From contig CAKSOB010000001.1 in NCBI GenBank assembly GCA_934476545.1, positions 107,703-171,702 on the forward strand: DNA of 64,000 nt. Reading direction: 5' to 3'. Both the position numbers and the translations under genes were made by a program. This stretch comes from an uncultured Eubacteriales bacterium (GTDB taxonomy: Bacteria > Bacillota > Clostridia > Oscillospirales > Acutalibacteraceae). Below the pieces are notes generated by a model that worked only from the letters and a program-made list of their open reading frames with translations, was not told the DNA's origin and ran no database searches. Within the stretch, counting starts at the first letter, position 1. The number at the start of each line of letters is the position of its first letter. Below are positions 36,922-45,333 of the stretch, in pieces.

Positions 36922-38031
36922 TTAATAATCTGCTTTTAATCGCACCGGAAGTACCAAGAACAAGAATTCTTCACTGTCTTTCGGCGTAATTAACATTGGG
37001 CTGATTGCCCCACTCAGAGAAATTTTAACTTCGTCGCACTCACTGTTCCGCAAGGCGTCTAATAAATAGCGATTGTTGAAACCCATTTCCAGGGATTGTC
37101 CCTGAATGTGCGCCGGGAATCGGTCATTTGCCCGACCGATTGGAGTGGAGCAAAACAGTCGAATTTCATCGTTCTCAAAAATACAACGAATCGGACTTTT
37201 CAGCCGATCGGTGATCAGCAGAGAAACACGTTCTACACTTTCCACAAAATCCCGAACTTTTACGGTAATTTCTGTTGTTTTTTGCTTTGGAAGCGCAGAA
37301 TGATAATCGAGAAATTCGCCTTCCAGTAAGCGAGATACTAAGGTGTAATTGTCTAAAGTAAAGACGATATGTCTGGTTGCGATGTGGAGGGTAACGGTTT
37401 CATCTCCGTCATCTTTCAACAATCGCAGCAATTCGGAAAGGGTTTTGCCCGGCACTACGAAGTTGGTGTTTTTTGAACAGTTCATTTTTTCCTCTCGAAC
37501 GGCTAATCGGTAACCGTCAACGGAGACCAGTCGAAAACAATCAGGACAAAGTTCAAAAAGTGTGCCGGTGTGAATCGGTTTTGCGTCATTTTCGGCTACG
37601 GCAAAAATAGTTTGACGGATCATATTTTTTAACATTCCCTGGGGAACAGTGATGGCATCTTCATCGTGAACAGTGGGAAGATCCGGATATTCTTCCGCAG
37701 GAATACCGGTAATTGTGAACGTGCTTTCTCCGCTAACAATGGTCATGCGGTTGTTGTCATCCACAGAAATGGTTACTTGGTCGTTCGGTAATCGACGTAC
37801 AATATCTCCGAAAAGTTTTGCGCTGATAACAATTTTTCCTGGTTCTTCAACATGGCTTTGCAAAACAGTTGTCATACCCAGTTCTAAATTGTAACCGCAA
37901 AGGGTAACTGTTTCTTCCGATGTTTTTAACAGAATACCCTCTAAGGACGGAATTGTGGATTTTACGGAAACAGCTCTTTGCACATTGGTAACAGTTTCCA
38001 CTAATTGATGTTTATCGCAAGAAAATTTCAT
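36922..38031 (-). CDS. dnaN: DNA polymerase III sliding clamp (beta subunit)
   Basis: A 369-residue clamp; two subunits form a ring that tethers polymerase to DNA. It starts [10 protein letters not shown], has I-P-S-L-E-G-I-L-L, the mid-protein G-Y-R-L-A domain boundary motif, and ends in a family-like L-V-L-P-V-R, the peptide that lines the partner-binding pocket. The ATG at 38031 is chosen by homology; upstream in-frame sequence to 38250 lies inside the origin region and is rejected. A DnaA-box-like TTTTCCACA is at the start codon. Confidence 0.96.
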   Translation of the reverse strand: MKFSCDKHQLVETVTNVQRAVSVKSTIPSLEGILLKTSEETVTLCGYNLELGMTTVLQSHVEEPGKIVISAKLFGDIVRRLPNDQVTISVDDNNRMTIVSGESTFTITGIPAEEYPDLPTVHDEDAITVPQGMLKNMIRQTIFAVAENDAKPIHTGTLFELCPDCFRLVSVDGYRLAVREEKMNCSKNTNFVVPGKTLSELLRLLKDDGDETVTLHIATRHIVFTLDNYTLVSRLLEGEFLDYHSALPKQKTTEITVKVRDFVESVERVSLLITDRLKSPIRCIFENDEIRLFCSTPIGRANDRFPAHIQGQSLEMGFNNRYLLDALRNSECDEVKISLSGAISPMLITPKDSEEFLFLVLPVRLKADY

Positions 38032-38497
38032 TGTGGAAAAATCACGCCTTTCGTAAATGGAGTTGGCTTTCTCCCTGCACAAAATATAGGGTAGAAAGTA
38101 TATGTTTAATTTAGCAGTCTTAGTAGGGGGCGATGAAATGTTGAAAACTTTAAATTTTGGGAGAACCATGGGAATTTTCAACATTTTTATTTCAAAACCG
38201 GAGTGTTGAGAATTTGTGGAAGAAAAATTAAAAGTATTTTCTTTCAACAAGTCCGTTTAAAAAGGGATGTTGAAAGTTTAAAACTTGTTGATTGTTTCCC
38301 GCAAAAAATTCCACAATTTGTCAACAAAAAAGCAGCCCAAAATCCCGTAACTGCAAGATGAACTGGATATGGAACCGAAAAAATGATTTGCTGTTTGTTC
38401 CATTCAGAGAACGAAACTCCCCTTGTTTGATAAAACTATCGAAAGGGGAGAACGTTGTTCTGGTGTGAGATTGCCGGGGATCATATCTCGAAAGGAG
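38032..38497. other. Candidate replication origin oriC (dnaA-dnaN intergenic)
   Basis: 466 bp without a gene. It holds seven copies of a 9-mer of the form yTTTCAACA or close to it: 38139-38147, 38175-38183, 38204-38212, 38241-38249, 38268-38276, 38286-38294 and 38318-38326. Read toward dnaN, the box at 38147-38139 is followed by a GC cluster (38132-38126), then CTACTA and related triplets (38126-38111) and an A+T-rich stretch. This is the order of the B. subtilis basal unwinding system (box, GC cluster, DnaA-trio). No TTATCCACA was seen. A further hairpin CTCCCC / GGGGAG lies near 38416-38450. Confidence 0.72.
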
Positions 38498-39814
38498 TTA
38501 ACGATTTCGGATATTTTTAATGATATCACTCACGGTATTTTTTGTTTTTGGATCTTTTTCCATCAGTTCTTCCGCTTGCTGAACGGAGTAAACCATGGTG
38601 GAGTGGTTGCGGTTTCCGAATTCTTTTCCGATGTACTCCAAAGGTTGTTGGGTAATTTCCCGCACAACATAAATTGCAATTTGTCTTGCTCTGGAAATAT
38701 TTGCCTGCCGCTTGGAGGAACGAATATCTTCGGTGGTGGTGCCGTATGTGCGGGCAACCTCATCAATGATTTTTTCAATGGTAACCGGTGCCGGCTGATC
38801 ATTATTGATAATATCGCTGATCGCTGCTTGTGCCGATTGAATGCTCGGCGGAACGCCGGTCAGTTTTTGTTGTGCTTGAATTTTCTTTACGGCACCTTCC
38901 AACTGACGAATGTTGTTTTTGAGTTTTTTTGCAATATGATCTGCAACTTCATCCGGCAAATCAATATGCAGCAGTTCCGCCTTTCGGCGAATGATCGCAA
39001 TTCTTGTTTCAAAATCCGGTGGCTGAATATCAGCGGTCAAGCCCCACTCAAATCGACTTTGCAAACGCTCTTCCAAGGTTGCAATGTCTTTTGGCGGACG
39101 GTCGGATGTGAGTACAATTTGCTTTTTGGTTTCATACAATGTATTGAATGTATGGAAGAATTCTTCCTGAGTAGATTCTTTACCGCCGATAAACTGTACG
39201 TCATCCACCAGAAGCACGTCGGCTTTCCGATATTTCTCTCGGAATACCGGTGTGGTACCTTGACGGATGGATTCGATCATTTCGTTGGTAAAATCGTCAC
39301 CTTTTACATAAACAATCTTTGCATTGGGGTTGTTATCTCCAACCGCCTTTGCAATTGCATACAAAAGGTGGGTTTTTCCTAAACCCGGATTTCCGTAAAT
39401 AAAGAGAGGATTATATAGCATAGCAGGCTTTTCTGCTACGGCAATGGCTGCCGCATGGGCAAATTTGTTGGAGGAACCCACAATAAAGGTGTCAAAGGTA
39501 AATTCGTAATCATCCTTTTGAACCGGTGGGAGCAGCTCCGACTTTTTCAGCTGCTGTTGATCGGTAATGTATTCGATAGTAAAGGTGGAACCGAGAATCG
39601 CCATAAAGGCTTCGTTGAATAATTCGTTATAAGACTTAATCAACAGGTTCCGATGAAAGTCCGTAGGAACCTGCAGGGTGATTACACCGGTGCCAAAATC
39701 CAATGATACCGGTTTGATGCACTCAACCCAAGTGCTGTATGCAATGTCACTCAAATTGCCGGTTTCTCTGCAATATTGACAGACGGAATCCCATACTTGT
39801 GAAAATGATTCCAT
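38498..39814 (-). CDS. dnaA: Chromosomal replication initiator DnaA
   Basis: A 438-residue AAA+ initiator that opens oriC and represses its own promoter. Domain I is residues 1 to about 85, and a short domain II follows. Domain III has Walker A G-N-P-G-L-G-K-T-H and Walker B L-L-V-D-D-V-Q-F-I. In domain IV, the S-R-A-R-Q helix keeps the arginine equivalent to E. coli R399. The DNA-recognition signature, normally G-G-R-D-H-T-T-V, reads G-N-R-N-H-S-T-M (residues 400-407): N403, S405 and M407 are substitutions at or beside base-contacting positions. The ATG at 39814 follows AGGAAGGAG. See the finding on altered DnaA boxes. Confidence 0.97.
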   Translation of the reverse strand: MESFSQVWDSVCQYCRETGNLSDIAYSTWVECIKPVSLDFGTGVITLQVPTDFHRNLLIKSYNELFNEAFMAILGSTFTIEYITDQQQLKKSELLPPVQKDDYEFTFDTFIVGSSNKFAHAAAIAVAEKPAMLYNPLFIYGNPGLGKTHLLYAIAKAVGDNNPNAKIVYVKGDDFTNEMIESIRQGTTPVFREKYRKADVLLVDDVQFIGGKESTQEEFFHTFNTLYETKKQIVLTSDRPPKDIATLEERLQSRFEWGLTADIQPPDFETRIAIIRRKAELLHIDLPDEVADHIAKKLKNNIRQLEGAVKKIQAQQKLTGVPPSIQSAQAAISDIINNDQPAPVTIEKIIDEVARTYGTTTEDIRSSKRQANISRARQIAIYVVREITQQPLEYIGKEFGNRNHSTMVYSVQQAEELMEKDPKTKNTVSDIIKNIRNR

Positions 39815-39978
39815 AAAGGCTTCGTTCTCCTTCCTTGTAAGTATTAATTTTAAAAATCCTTATAAAAGGTTGCTCCGCTTATTCATAAGCGTGTTTACTT
39901 GAATCCTGTTTTTCCGGAGAATTTTCCCGTAAATCAAGAAAATGGTACGGTAAAAAACAAGATTCCATACCAAGTGTT

Positions 39979-40007
39979 ATTTTAGCACAAACCTTTTGAC
40001 TTTTCAA
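39979..40007 (-). promoter_or_regulatory. dnaA promoter overlapped by DnaA-box-like repeats
   Basis: On the minus strand: TTGAAA (40007-40002), 17-bp spacer, TAAAAT (39984-39979) with an upstream TG. The direct repeats TTTTCAACG (40001-40009) and TTTTCAACA (40012-40020) cover the -35 box, as expected for autoregulation by DnaA. Confidence 0.68.
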
Positions 40008-40214
40008 CGATTTTTCAACAATGGTCGAAAGGGGAATTTTTCCGCCACCTTCGACTGTTTCGACACGGAAAACCCAATAAATTGTGGTTTTGAAATTACA
40101 AACCACAATCATGGTTTAAAACCTTAGAGAACCTGACAAAAAATGCAGCAAAAGCACCAAAAAAATTTATAAAACAATCAGAAATTTTCTCTTTTCTTTT
40201 TTTTGATTGTGTGG

Positions 40215-40220
40215 TATACT
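40215..40220 (+). promoter_or_regulatory. Extended -10 box of the rpmH promoter
   Basis: TGG-TATACT; the -35 region 17 bp upstream (TTTTCT) is poor, consistent with an extended -10 promoter. Confidence 0.5.
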
Positions 40221-40350
40221 CAATGAGTGTAAATTGATAAGTGTGACTTTGCAGCGCAGTTTCCGCAAACCTGTTTTTTGACCGACACCGCCGGAAACGC
40301 TGCGGCATCATGCGAAATTGCAAGGTTTTACCCGAAAGGAGGGTTATTCT

Positions 40351-40485
40351 ATGCTGAGAACATACCAGCCAAAGAAGCTCCACAGAAAAAAGGAGCACGG
40401 TTTCAGAAAAAGAATGGCAGACCGCAACGGCCGTAAAGTTTTGGCTCGTCGCAGAGCAAAGGGCAGAAAGCGCTTGAGCCACTAA
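40351..40485 (+). CDS. rpmH: 50S ribosomal protein L34
   Basis: A 44-residue, strongly basic protein of the large subunit. It starts M-L-R-T-Y-Q-P-K-K, contains H-G-F-R-K-R-M and ends [16 protein letters not shown], matching L34 across its whole length. GAAAGGAGGG lies 8 nt upstream. It heads the rpmH-rnpA-yidD-yidC-jag cluster, divergent from dnaA, a universal arrangement at Firmicute origins. A terminator follows 11 bp after the stop. Confidence 0.97.
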   Translation: MLRTYQPKKLHRKKEHGFRKRMADRNGRKVLARRRAKGRKRLSH

Positions 40486-40496
40486 ATGAGCGAAAG

Positions 40497-40527
40497 AAGG
40501 CCACAACTGTTCGTGGCCTTTTTCTTT
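40497..40527 (+). terminator. Terminator/attenuator between rpmH and rnpA
   Basis: AAGGCCAC / GTGGCCTT stem with an 8-nt loop followed by TTTCTTT. It probably sets the excess of L34 over the RNase P protein. Confidence 0.82.
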
Positions 40528-40591
40528 ACTCCAAAGTTTCAGATTGAGAAGTTCGTATGCTGCCCAACAGGGCGGAAATGGATGGTTGACC

Positions 40592-40975
40592 ATGGAATTG
40601 CAAGCAAAATCCGTTGCCGGCAGACCGGCAAAGCGGTATAAGATTGTTGCCGTTAATGAAAATAGGGATTTTAAGAGAGCCTATGCAAAGGGGAAATCTT
40701 CGGTTTCTCCCATGTTGGTGACTTATCATTCTAAAAATAGAGGCAAGCATTTGCGGGTGGGGATTACTGCCAGCAAAAAAATCGGCAATGCCGTGCAGCG
40801 CAATCGTAGCCGTCGTGTAATTCGGGCAGCGTTTCAATCGTTGTTGCCGAGAATGGACAAGAACCGAAATCTCGATCTGATTTTTGTGGCACGGGGAAAA
40901 ACACCCTTTGTCAAAAGCACTGCGGTACAAAAGGTAATGGAAAAACATCTGAAGGAGGCGGGAATTCTGCGATGA
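40592..40975 (+). CDS. rnpA: Ribonuclease P protein component
   Basis: A 127-residue basic protein that assists the RNase P ribozyme in maturing tRNA 5' ends. Family motifs are [10 protein letters not shown] (about residues 22-31) and the RNR region [13 protein letters not shown] chose the ATG at 40592 with a GGATGG about 6 nt upstream; a TTG at 40544 is in frame but close to the terminator and lacks a ribosome site. The N-terminal extension of about 20 residues before N-E-N-R-D-F is longer than usual. Its stop overlaps yidD by 4 bp. Confidence 0.92.
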   Translation: MELQAKSVAGRPAKRYKIVAVNENRDFKRAYAKGKSSVSPMLVTYHSKNRGKHLRVGITASKKIGNAVQRNRSRRVIRAAFQSLLPRMDKNRNLDLIFVARGKTPFVKSTAVQKVMEKHLKEAGILR

Positions 40976-41190
40976 AAAAGTTACTCATCCAGTTTGTCCG
41001 ATTCTATCAGGTCGCCATTTCGGCCAAGCGTCCGCCTTGCTGCAAATATATGCCTACTTGCTCCGCATATGCCATTGAGGCATTGGAGCGGTTTGGTGCT
41101 TTCAAGGGTTCGGCGTTGGCAATTTGGCGGATTTTGCGGTGTAATCCCCTTAGCCGAGGTGGCTATGACCCTGTCCCTGAAAAAAAGTGA
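40972..41190 (+). CDS. yidD: Membrane protein insertion efficiency factor YidD
   Basis: A 72-residue membrane-associated protein. The conserved segments are [21 protein letters not shown] and [14 protein letters not shown], with the three cysteines in place. It starts in an ATGA overlap with rnpA, so it is translationally coupled, and precedes yidC, which it assists. Confidence 0.95.
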   Translation: MKKLLIQFVRFYQVAISAKRPPCCKYMPTCSAYAIEALERFGAFKGSALAIWRILRCNPLSRGGYDPVPEKK

Positions 41191-41255
41191 AAAAGAACGA
41201 TTCTGGGAAAGTGGTAGGATTTACCGCTTTCCGCTAGGATTTAAGGAGTGCGCCA

Positions 41256-42254
41256 ATGGATATTTTTAACTTTTTAGGCAGCATTTTCGGTTATGTTCTG
41301 TATTTCTTCTACTCCATCGTACAAAACTACGGTTTGGCGATCATCGTCTTTACGATTTTGGTCAGAGCCGCCATGTTCCCACTGAATATCAGACAGCAAA
41401 AATCTACGGCAGCGTCCGGTCGGATTGCGGAAAAGCAAAAAGAGCTGCGGGAAAAATATGGCAACGATAAGGACAAGTATCAAGAAGAGGTGCAGAAGCT
41501 GTACGCCCAAGAAGGCGCCAGCCCCGGAGGCGGATGCGTTACCATGCTCATTCCCTTCCCGATTATGCTTGGCTTGTACTATGCAATCGTTTACCCATTG
41601 TCCAATGCGCTGCATCTGACGGCTTCTTCTATCAATGCAGCCACCACCATGCTCAGTCAGATCCCGGGTATCAGCTCTTCCTTCTCCAGCCGGTTTGTAC
41701 AGATGGAGATCGTTAAGAACTTTGACACCCTGAAGCCATACCTCAATCAGGTTTGGACCAACGATGAAATTGCCAGTGTGGACAAGTTTGCAAACAGCTG
41801 TAACTTCCTTGGTTTGGACCTGCTCCAAACACCTTGGGGCGGCCCGGCTGTTCTGTGGATTATTCCGATCCTGTGCTTGCTCATTTCGGTAGGTACACAG
41901 GTTTACTCTTTGTTTACCAACGAGGCAATGCGGAATCAGCAGGGCTGCATGAAGGTTTCCCTGTTGCTCATGCCGCTGTTGACCGCTTATCTGGCATTGA
42001 CCATGCCGGGTGCAATCGGTTTCTACTGGGTAATTTCTAACATCGCTACTTTTGCACAGGTATTTGTTACCAACAAATTCTTCAGCAGAGAGCACGTTTC
42101 TGCCAACAAAGAAGCCCGAAGAATCGCCAGACGAGAACTGGAAGAAGCCAATGTGCCGGAAATTCCGTTGTCTGAGCGAAGAACGATTACCGCCGAGAAT
42201 GTGCGGAATCAGGGAACGGCAAACAACAGCCAAAAGAAAAAGAAGAAAAAATAA
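41256..42254 (+). CDS. yidC: Membrane protein insertase YidC/OxaI family
   Basis: A 332-residue insertase of the cytoplasmic membrane. About five transmembrane helices are visible: near residues 10-30, 95-118, 200-222, 232-250 and 252-270. The functional arginine in the hydrophilic groove is in L-V-R-A-A-M-F-P-L. There is no lipobox, unlike B. subtilis SpoIIIJ/YqjG. A cytosolic loop (about 48-75) is charged, and the extracytoplasmic loop between the second and third helices is long and Ser/Asn-rich. A Lys-rich tail ends the protein. AAGGAG lies upstream of the ATG. Confidence 0.95.
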   Translation: MDIFNFLGSIFGYVLYFFYSIVQNYGLAIIVFTILVRAAMFPLNIRQQKSTAASGRIAEKQKELREKYGNDKDKYQEEVQKLYAQEGASPGGGCVTMLIPFPIMLGLYYAIVYPLSNALHLTASSINAATTMLSQIPGISSSFSSRFVQMEIVKNFDTLKPYLNQVWTNDEIASVDKFANSCNFLGLDLLQTPWGGPAVLWIIPILCLLISVGTQVYSLFTNEAMRNQQGCMKVSLLLMPLLTAYLALTMPGAIGFYWVISNIATFAQVFVTNKFFSREHVSANKEARRIARRELEEANVPEIPLSERRTITAENVRNQGTANNSQKKKKKK

Positions 42255-42281
42255 GATGTTGTATAAAGGAGCGTTTGACCG

Positions 42282-42953
42282 TTGAGGAGAGAAGCAGTAG
42301 CAACGGGTGATACCGTCGAAAAGGCATTTGCCAATGCGTGTGAAATGCTGGGTGTCGCAGAAACAGAAGCGGAGTGTGAACTTCTCGAAAAACCAACGAA
42401 GAAAACTTTCGGATTATTCGGCGGAAACCCGGCAAAGGTTCGGGCTATTGCACGAGAAAAGAGTCCGTCAGAACGGGCAGCGGATTATATGTGTGACGTA
42501 ATTACCGCAATGGGCGTTACAGAAGCAACCGTGACCGTTCGGGAGGAACGAGAGGAAGATTCGGAGCTGGAAATTAACGGCAACAATGTACGAATGATCA
42601 TCGGACACCGTGGAGAAACACTGGATGCGCTGCAATATTTGGCGTGTTTGGTGGCGAACACCGAGAAGGATGGGTACCACAGAGTAACATTAGATGTGGG
42701 AAACTATCGGGAAAAGCGGAAGGAAACATTGGAGCAGCTGGGCCGCAAAATGGCACAGAAAGCATTGCGTACAGGTCGTCCCTGTGCGCTGGAACCAATG
42801 AATCCGTATGAACGGCGAATCATTCATGCAGTGGTGCAAGAGATTGACGGCGTTGTTTCCTGGTCAGACGGCCAGGACCAAAAGCGACATATTGTGGTAG
42901 GTCCGGAGGGTTCCGAGCGAATCCGTCGGACAGCTCGCAAGCAGAAAAGTTAA
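42282..42953 (+). CDS. jag: RNA-binding protein Jag/KhpB
   Basis: A 223-residue RNA-binding protein. The Jag-N domain has T-F-G-L-F-G-G-N-P-A-K-V-R. The KH domain has I-I-G-H-R-G-E-T-L-D-A-L-Q-Y-L, and the R3H domain has M-N-P-Y-E-R-R-I-I-H followed by R-H-I-V-V. With KhpA it forms a global RNA chaperone affecting cell elongation in Firmicutes. The start is a TTG at 42282 (AAGGAG 10 nt upstream); there is no ATG near the N-terminus. It ends at a strong terminator. Confidence 0.94.
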   Translation: MRREAVATGDTVEKAFANACEMLGVAETEAECELLEKPTKKTFGLFGGNPAKVRAIAREKSPSERAADYMCDVITAMGVTEATVTVREEREEDSELEINGNNVRMIIGHRGETLDALQYLACLVANTEKDGYHRVTLDVGNYREKRKETLEQLGRKMAQKALRTGRPCALEPMNPYERRIIHAVVQEIDGVVSWSDGQDQKRHIVVGPEGSERIRRTARKQKS

Positions 42954-42954
42954 A

Positions 42955-42984
42955 AAACCGTGGCTTTAAGCCACGGTTTTTTTC
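42955..42984 (+). terminator. Terminator of the rpmH-jag cluster
   Basis: AAACCGTGGCTT / AAGCCACGGTTT stem followed by a long T-run. Confidence 0.9.
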
Positions 42985-43285
42985 TTTGCCCTAAAATTCC
43001 GATTTCAACCATTTTTTAAAAGCGTGTGGAAAATTACAAAATCGCCTAATTTTATTTTTACCACAGATAGAAAAGAAGAAAACAGGATAGATTTTCTATT
43101 GACAATACAGCTGTTTTTGGATATATTATACATAATAGGGAGTTCTTGGAAATTTACAGAAAGGAGGAACAGTAAGCCAAGAACCCACTCGAATTATGAA
43201 TACGGAAAACATCTCGAACGAATATGGAAAGAAGAATGACAAGAAAAATTGCAGCAAACCAATCTTATGGAAGAGGAGATGTACC
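42985..43285 (+). other. Promoter and conserved leader of the first Ig-like secreted protein
   Basis: About 300 bp with no separate gene. It contains a sigma-A promoter, then a leader with the stem GTTCTTGG (43142-43149) / CCAAGAAC (43177-43184) whose loop carries AGAAAGGAGG. This leader is closely similar to that of the paralogue at 45183-45333. Confidence 0.7.
43099..43127 (+). promoter_or_regulatory. Promoter of the first Ig-like secreted protein
   Basis: TTGACA (43099-43104), 17-bp spacer, TATATT (43122-43127). Confidence 0.78.
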
Positions 43286-45034
43286 ATGAAAAAACAGATG
43301 ATTCTCAAGCGCATTGCGCCTATTTTGGTGGTGTTTTGTATTTTTGCTACCGTTTTACCCACCACGGTATTTGCGGCGGATACCCCTAAGATTACCCTAA
43401 AAAGCGGTGAGGAGGCACCTTCTACAATTTATACAGAGCACAGATATACCTTAACGGTAAAAGGGGAAAGGGTAAAGTTTTACACCTCTAATAAAAAGAT
43501 TGCCACCATTGGTGTGACTACCGGAAAAATGAGCGTAACCGCACCCGGAACCGTGACCATTACAGCAAAAAATGTAAAGACAAAGAAAACGATTGCAACG
43601 AAAACCTTTACGGTAAATCAGCGAGCAAAGAGTATTTCCACCAACAAGCGTGAAGTTTATCTTTCGGAATACAACGAAAAGGAAGTGATTCAAGCGGCAC
43701 TCACTCCCACCACTTCTACTGATGTCGTACGGTTTTTCAGTACCAATAAAACTGTTGCAGCAGTTGGTTTGACCAACGGAATAATTCGGGCAAGGGAAAA
43801 AGGACACGGCCAGATTAAAGTGTATGCTAAAGCAACTAGGGGAACAGCAAACAGCAGTGAATATAATAAGATCGCAGTGGTGGATGTGTATGTAGGGGCT
43901 TATATGAAAAAAGTGGAGCAGGACGGAAAATATCTTGCAGTCAGCTTTAAGAGTGCTTCTGTTCCCAAAACAACTCCGGAGGATTATCGTCTTGTAAACA
44001 AAGCAACCAAACAAGAAATCCCTGTAAAAAATGTAAGTATTCGGGATGGAAAAGCCGTATTGGAAATGACAGAAGAACTTCAGATTGGCGAGGAGTACAT
44101 GCTGCATTGTGGAGAAACTTCCCTTCCAATTACCTTTGCCCCATACGGAGTTGGAGATTTGCGGCTGAAGTATGGAAAAATTATAGGTGGTCCGATGTCC
44201 CTTACAGTGCAGACTTTTGCCTCTGAAAATAGCGTGATGCCATTGGACGAGTACGATTTGAATGATCTTCCAAGGAATATCAAAGCGTCGATTCAAACGG
44301 AAAACGGTTATGTAACAAGCGATAACAAGCTGGTACTCCGTCAGTTTGGTGATACCGCAACGGTAACAGCCACCTACCACACCAACCGGTGGAACGCAAA
44401 GGGAGAAGAAGAGGGGAATATCACCAAGGAATTTACCATTACTGCCGATGAAAATGCATTTATAAACTATAAAATAGAGCGGGTGGAGTATACCTACACC
44501 GGTACCTCAGAAGATTATATTACAGTTCAACTAAATTATCCACTCAACCAAGATTATAGAGTTATGATGGGGTGGCCGAAGTATTTTCAATTACAAATAC
44601 ACCCTCCATATCCTCCCTCTGATAGCAATTGGTCTAGGAACTATATAGTTTATAGTACCAAGAGAGTTGGGGAAGGTAATCGTATTGTAATAAGCTTCCC
44701 ATCAGACCTATTATATGATGGCGGAACCTATGTATTTCGGGTGTTTCGTTTTGGAACAGCCCTGAGTCATCAGTCGGAACCCTTCACCATTCACAAGCGA
44801 ACCTACTACCCATCGGCACCGACTCCAACCCCAACACCGGATGGACCTACCACCGATACGGATGGCTCCGATAAAGATGATACAGGGGATACGATGCCTC
44901 CAACAGACGGAGATGACGACAATAACGGTGATACACCTCCAACAGATAGAGATGACGACAATAACGGTGATACACCTCCAACAGATAGAGATGACGACAA
45001 TAACGACAATACCCCTGCAACGGACAAGAAATAA
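43286..45034 (+). CDS. Secreted BIG2 (Ig-like) domain protein with acidic repeat tail
   Basis: A 582-residue exported protein. A signal peptide (K-R-I-A-P-I-L-V-V-F core, cleavage near V-F-A-A-D) is followed by two tandem BIG2-like Ig domains (about residues 33-115 and 116-205), each with the Y-T-L-T-V-K-G or T-S-T-D-V-V-R-F strand and an S-N-K-x-I-A-T-I-G / S-T-N-K-T-V-A-A-V-G core. Then come beta-rich Ig-like or Big_5-like modules to about residue 510, and a Pro/Thr-Asp/Asn tail with three P-P-T-D-R-D-D-D-N-N-G-D-T-type repeats. There is no LPxTG or membrane anchor. It is a paralogue of the next gene: signal peptides and first Ig domains are almost identical, later parts diverge. A role in adhesion or the cell envelope is likely but unproven. 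Confidence 0.8.
   Translation: MKKQMILKRIAPILVVFCIFATVLPTTVFAADTPKITLKSGEEAPSTIYTEHRYTLTVKGERVKFYTSNKKIATIGVTTGKMSVTAPGTVTITAKNVKTKKTIATKTFTVNQRAKSISTNKREVYLSEYNEKEVIQAALTPTTSTDVVRFFSTNKTVAAVGLTNGIIRAREKGHGQIKVYAKATRGTANSSEYNKIAVVDVYVGAYMKKVEQDGKYLAVSFKSASVPKTTPEDYRLVNKATKQEIPVKNVSIRDGKAVLEMTEELQIGEEYMLHCGETSLPITFAPYGVGDLRLKYGKIIGGPMSLTVQTFASENSVMPLDEYDLNDLPRNIKASIQTENGYVTSDNKLVLRQFGDTATVTATYHTNRWNAKGEEEGNITKEFTITADENAFINYKIERVEYTYTGTSEDYITVQLNYPLNQDYRVMMGWPKYFQLQIHPPYPPSDSNWSRNYIVYSTKRVGEGNRIVISFPSDLLYDGGTYVFRVFRFGTALSHQSEPFTIHKRTYYPSAPTPTPTPDGPTTDTDGSDKDDTGDTMPPTDGDDDNNGDTPPTDRDDDNNGDTPPTDRDDDNNDNTPATDKK
44899..45016 (+). repeat. Three tandem 39-bp repeats coding an acidic tail
   Basis: Three near-identical units each encode a 13-residue P-P-T-D-(R/G)-D-D-D-N-N-G-D-T segment. 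The first unit has G in place of R, and the third ends N-D-N-T-P. The in-frame length suggests copy number can vary without breaking the gene. Confidence 0.8.
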
Positions 45035-45041
45035 ATTCTGC

Positions 45042-45066
45042 AAGCCACCCTTCGGGGTGGTTTTTT
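45042..45066 (+). terminator. Terminator of the first Ig-like gene
   Basis: CCACCC / GGGTGG stem with a TTCG tetraloop and six T residues. Confidence 0.88.
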
Positions 45067-45182
45067 CAACAGTCTTTGAAAGTTCTGTGGAAAAAATAGA
45101 ATCTTTTTTCATAAAATACATCACAAACAGAATGATCTGTATCTCATATTTAAAAAAAATAAAATACGGGATAGAATTTTTA

Positions 45183-45211
45183 TTGACAATGCAGTTTATT
45201 TTGGATATGTT
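45183..45211 (+). promoter_or_regulatory. Promoter of the second Ig-like secreted protein
   Basis: TTGACA (45183-45188), 17-bp spacer, TATGTT (45206-45211). The leader has TTCTTGG (45227-45233) / CCAAGAA (45261-45267) around AGAAAGGAG, as in the paralogue. Confidence 0.75.
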
Positions 45212-45333
45212 ATACATAGGAGAAGATTCTTGGAAATTCACAGAAAGGAGAAACGATAGGCCAAGAACCCCCAAAATTATGAATACAGAAGGAAAAACAA
45301 TCTCAATCATCTAATCACAAAGGGAGATGTACT

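Larger units (their letters stand above)
39815..40350. other. dnaA-rpmH divergent intergenic region
   Basis: 536 bp without a gene. It holds the dnaA promoter (39979-40007) overlapped by two DnaA-box-like 9-mers, the palindrome CGCTTAT-tc-ATAAGCG (39877-39892), and the rpmH promoter with an extended -10 TATACT at 40215-40220. It is probably the second part of a bipartite origin, as in B. subtilis. Confidence 0.65.
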
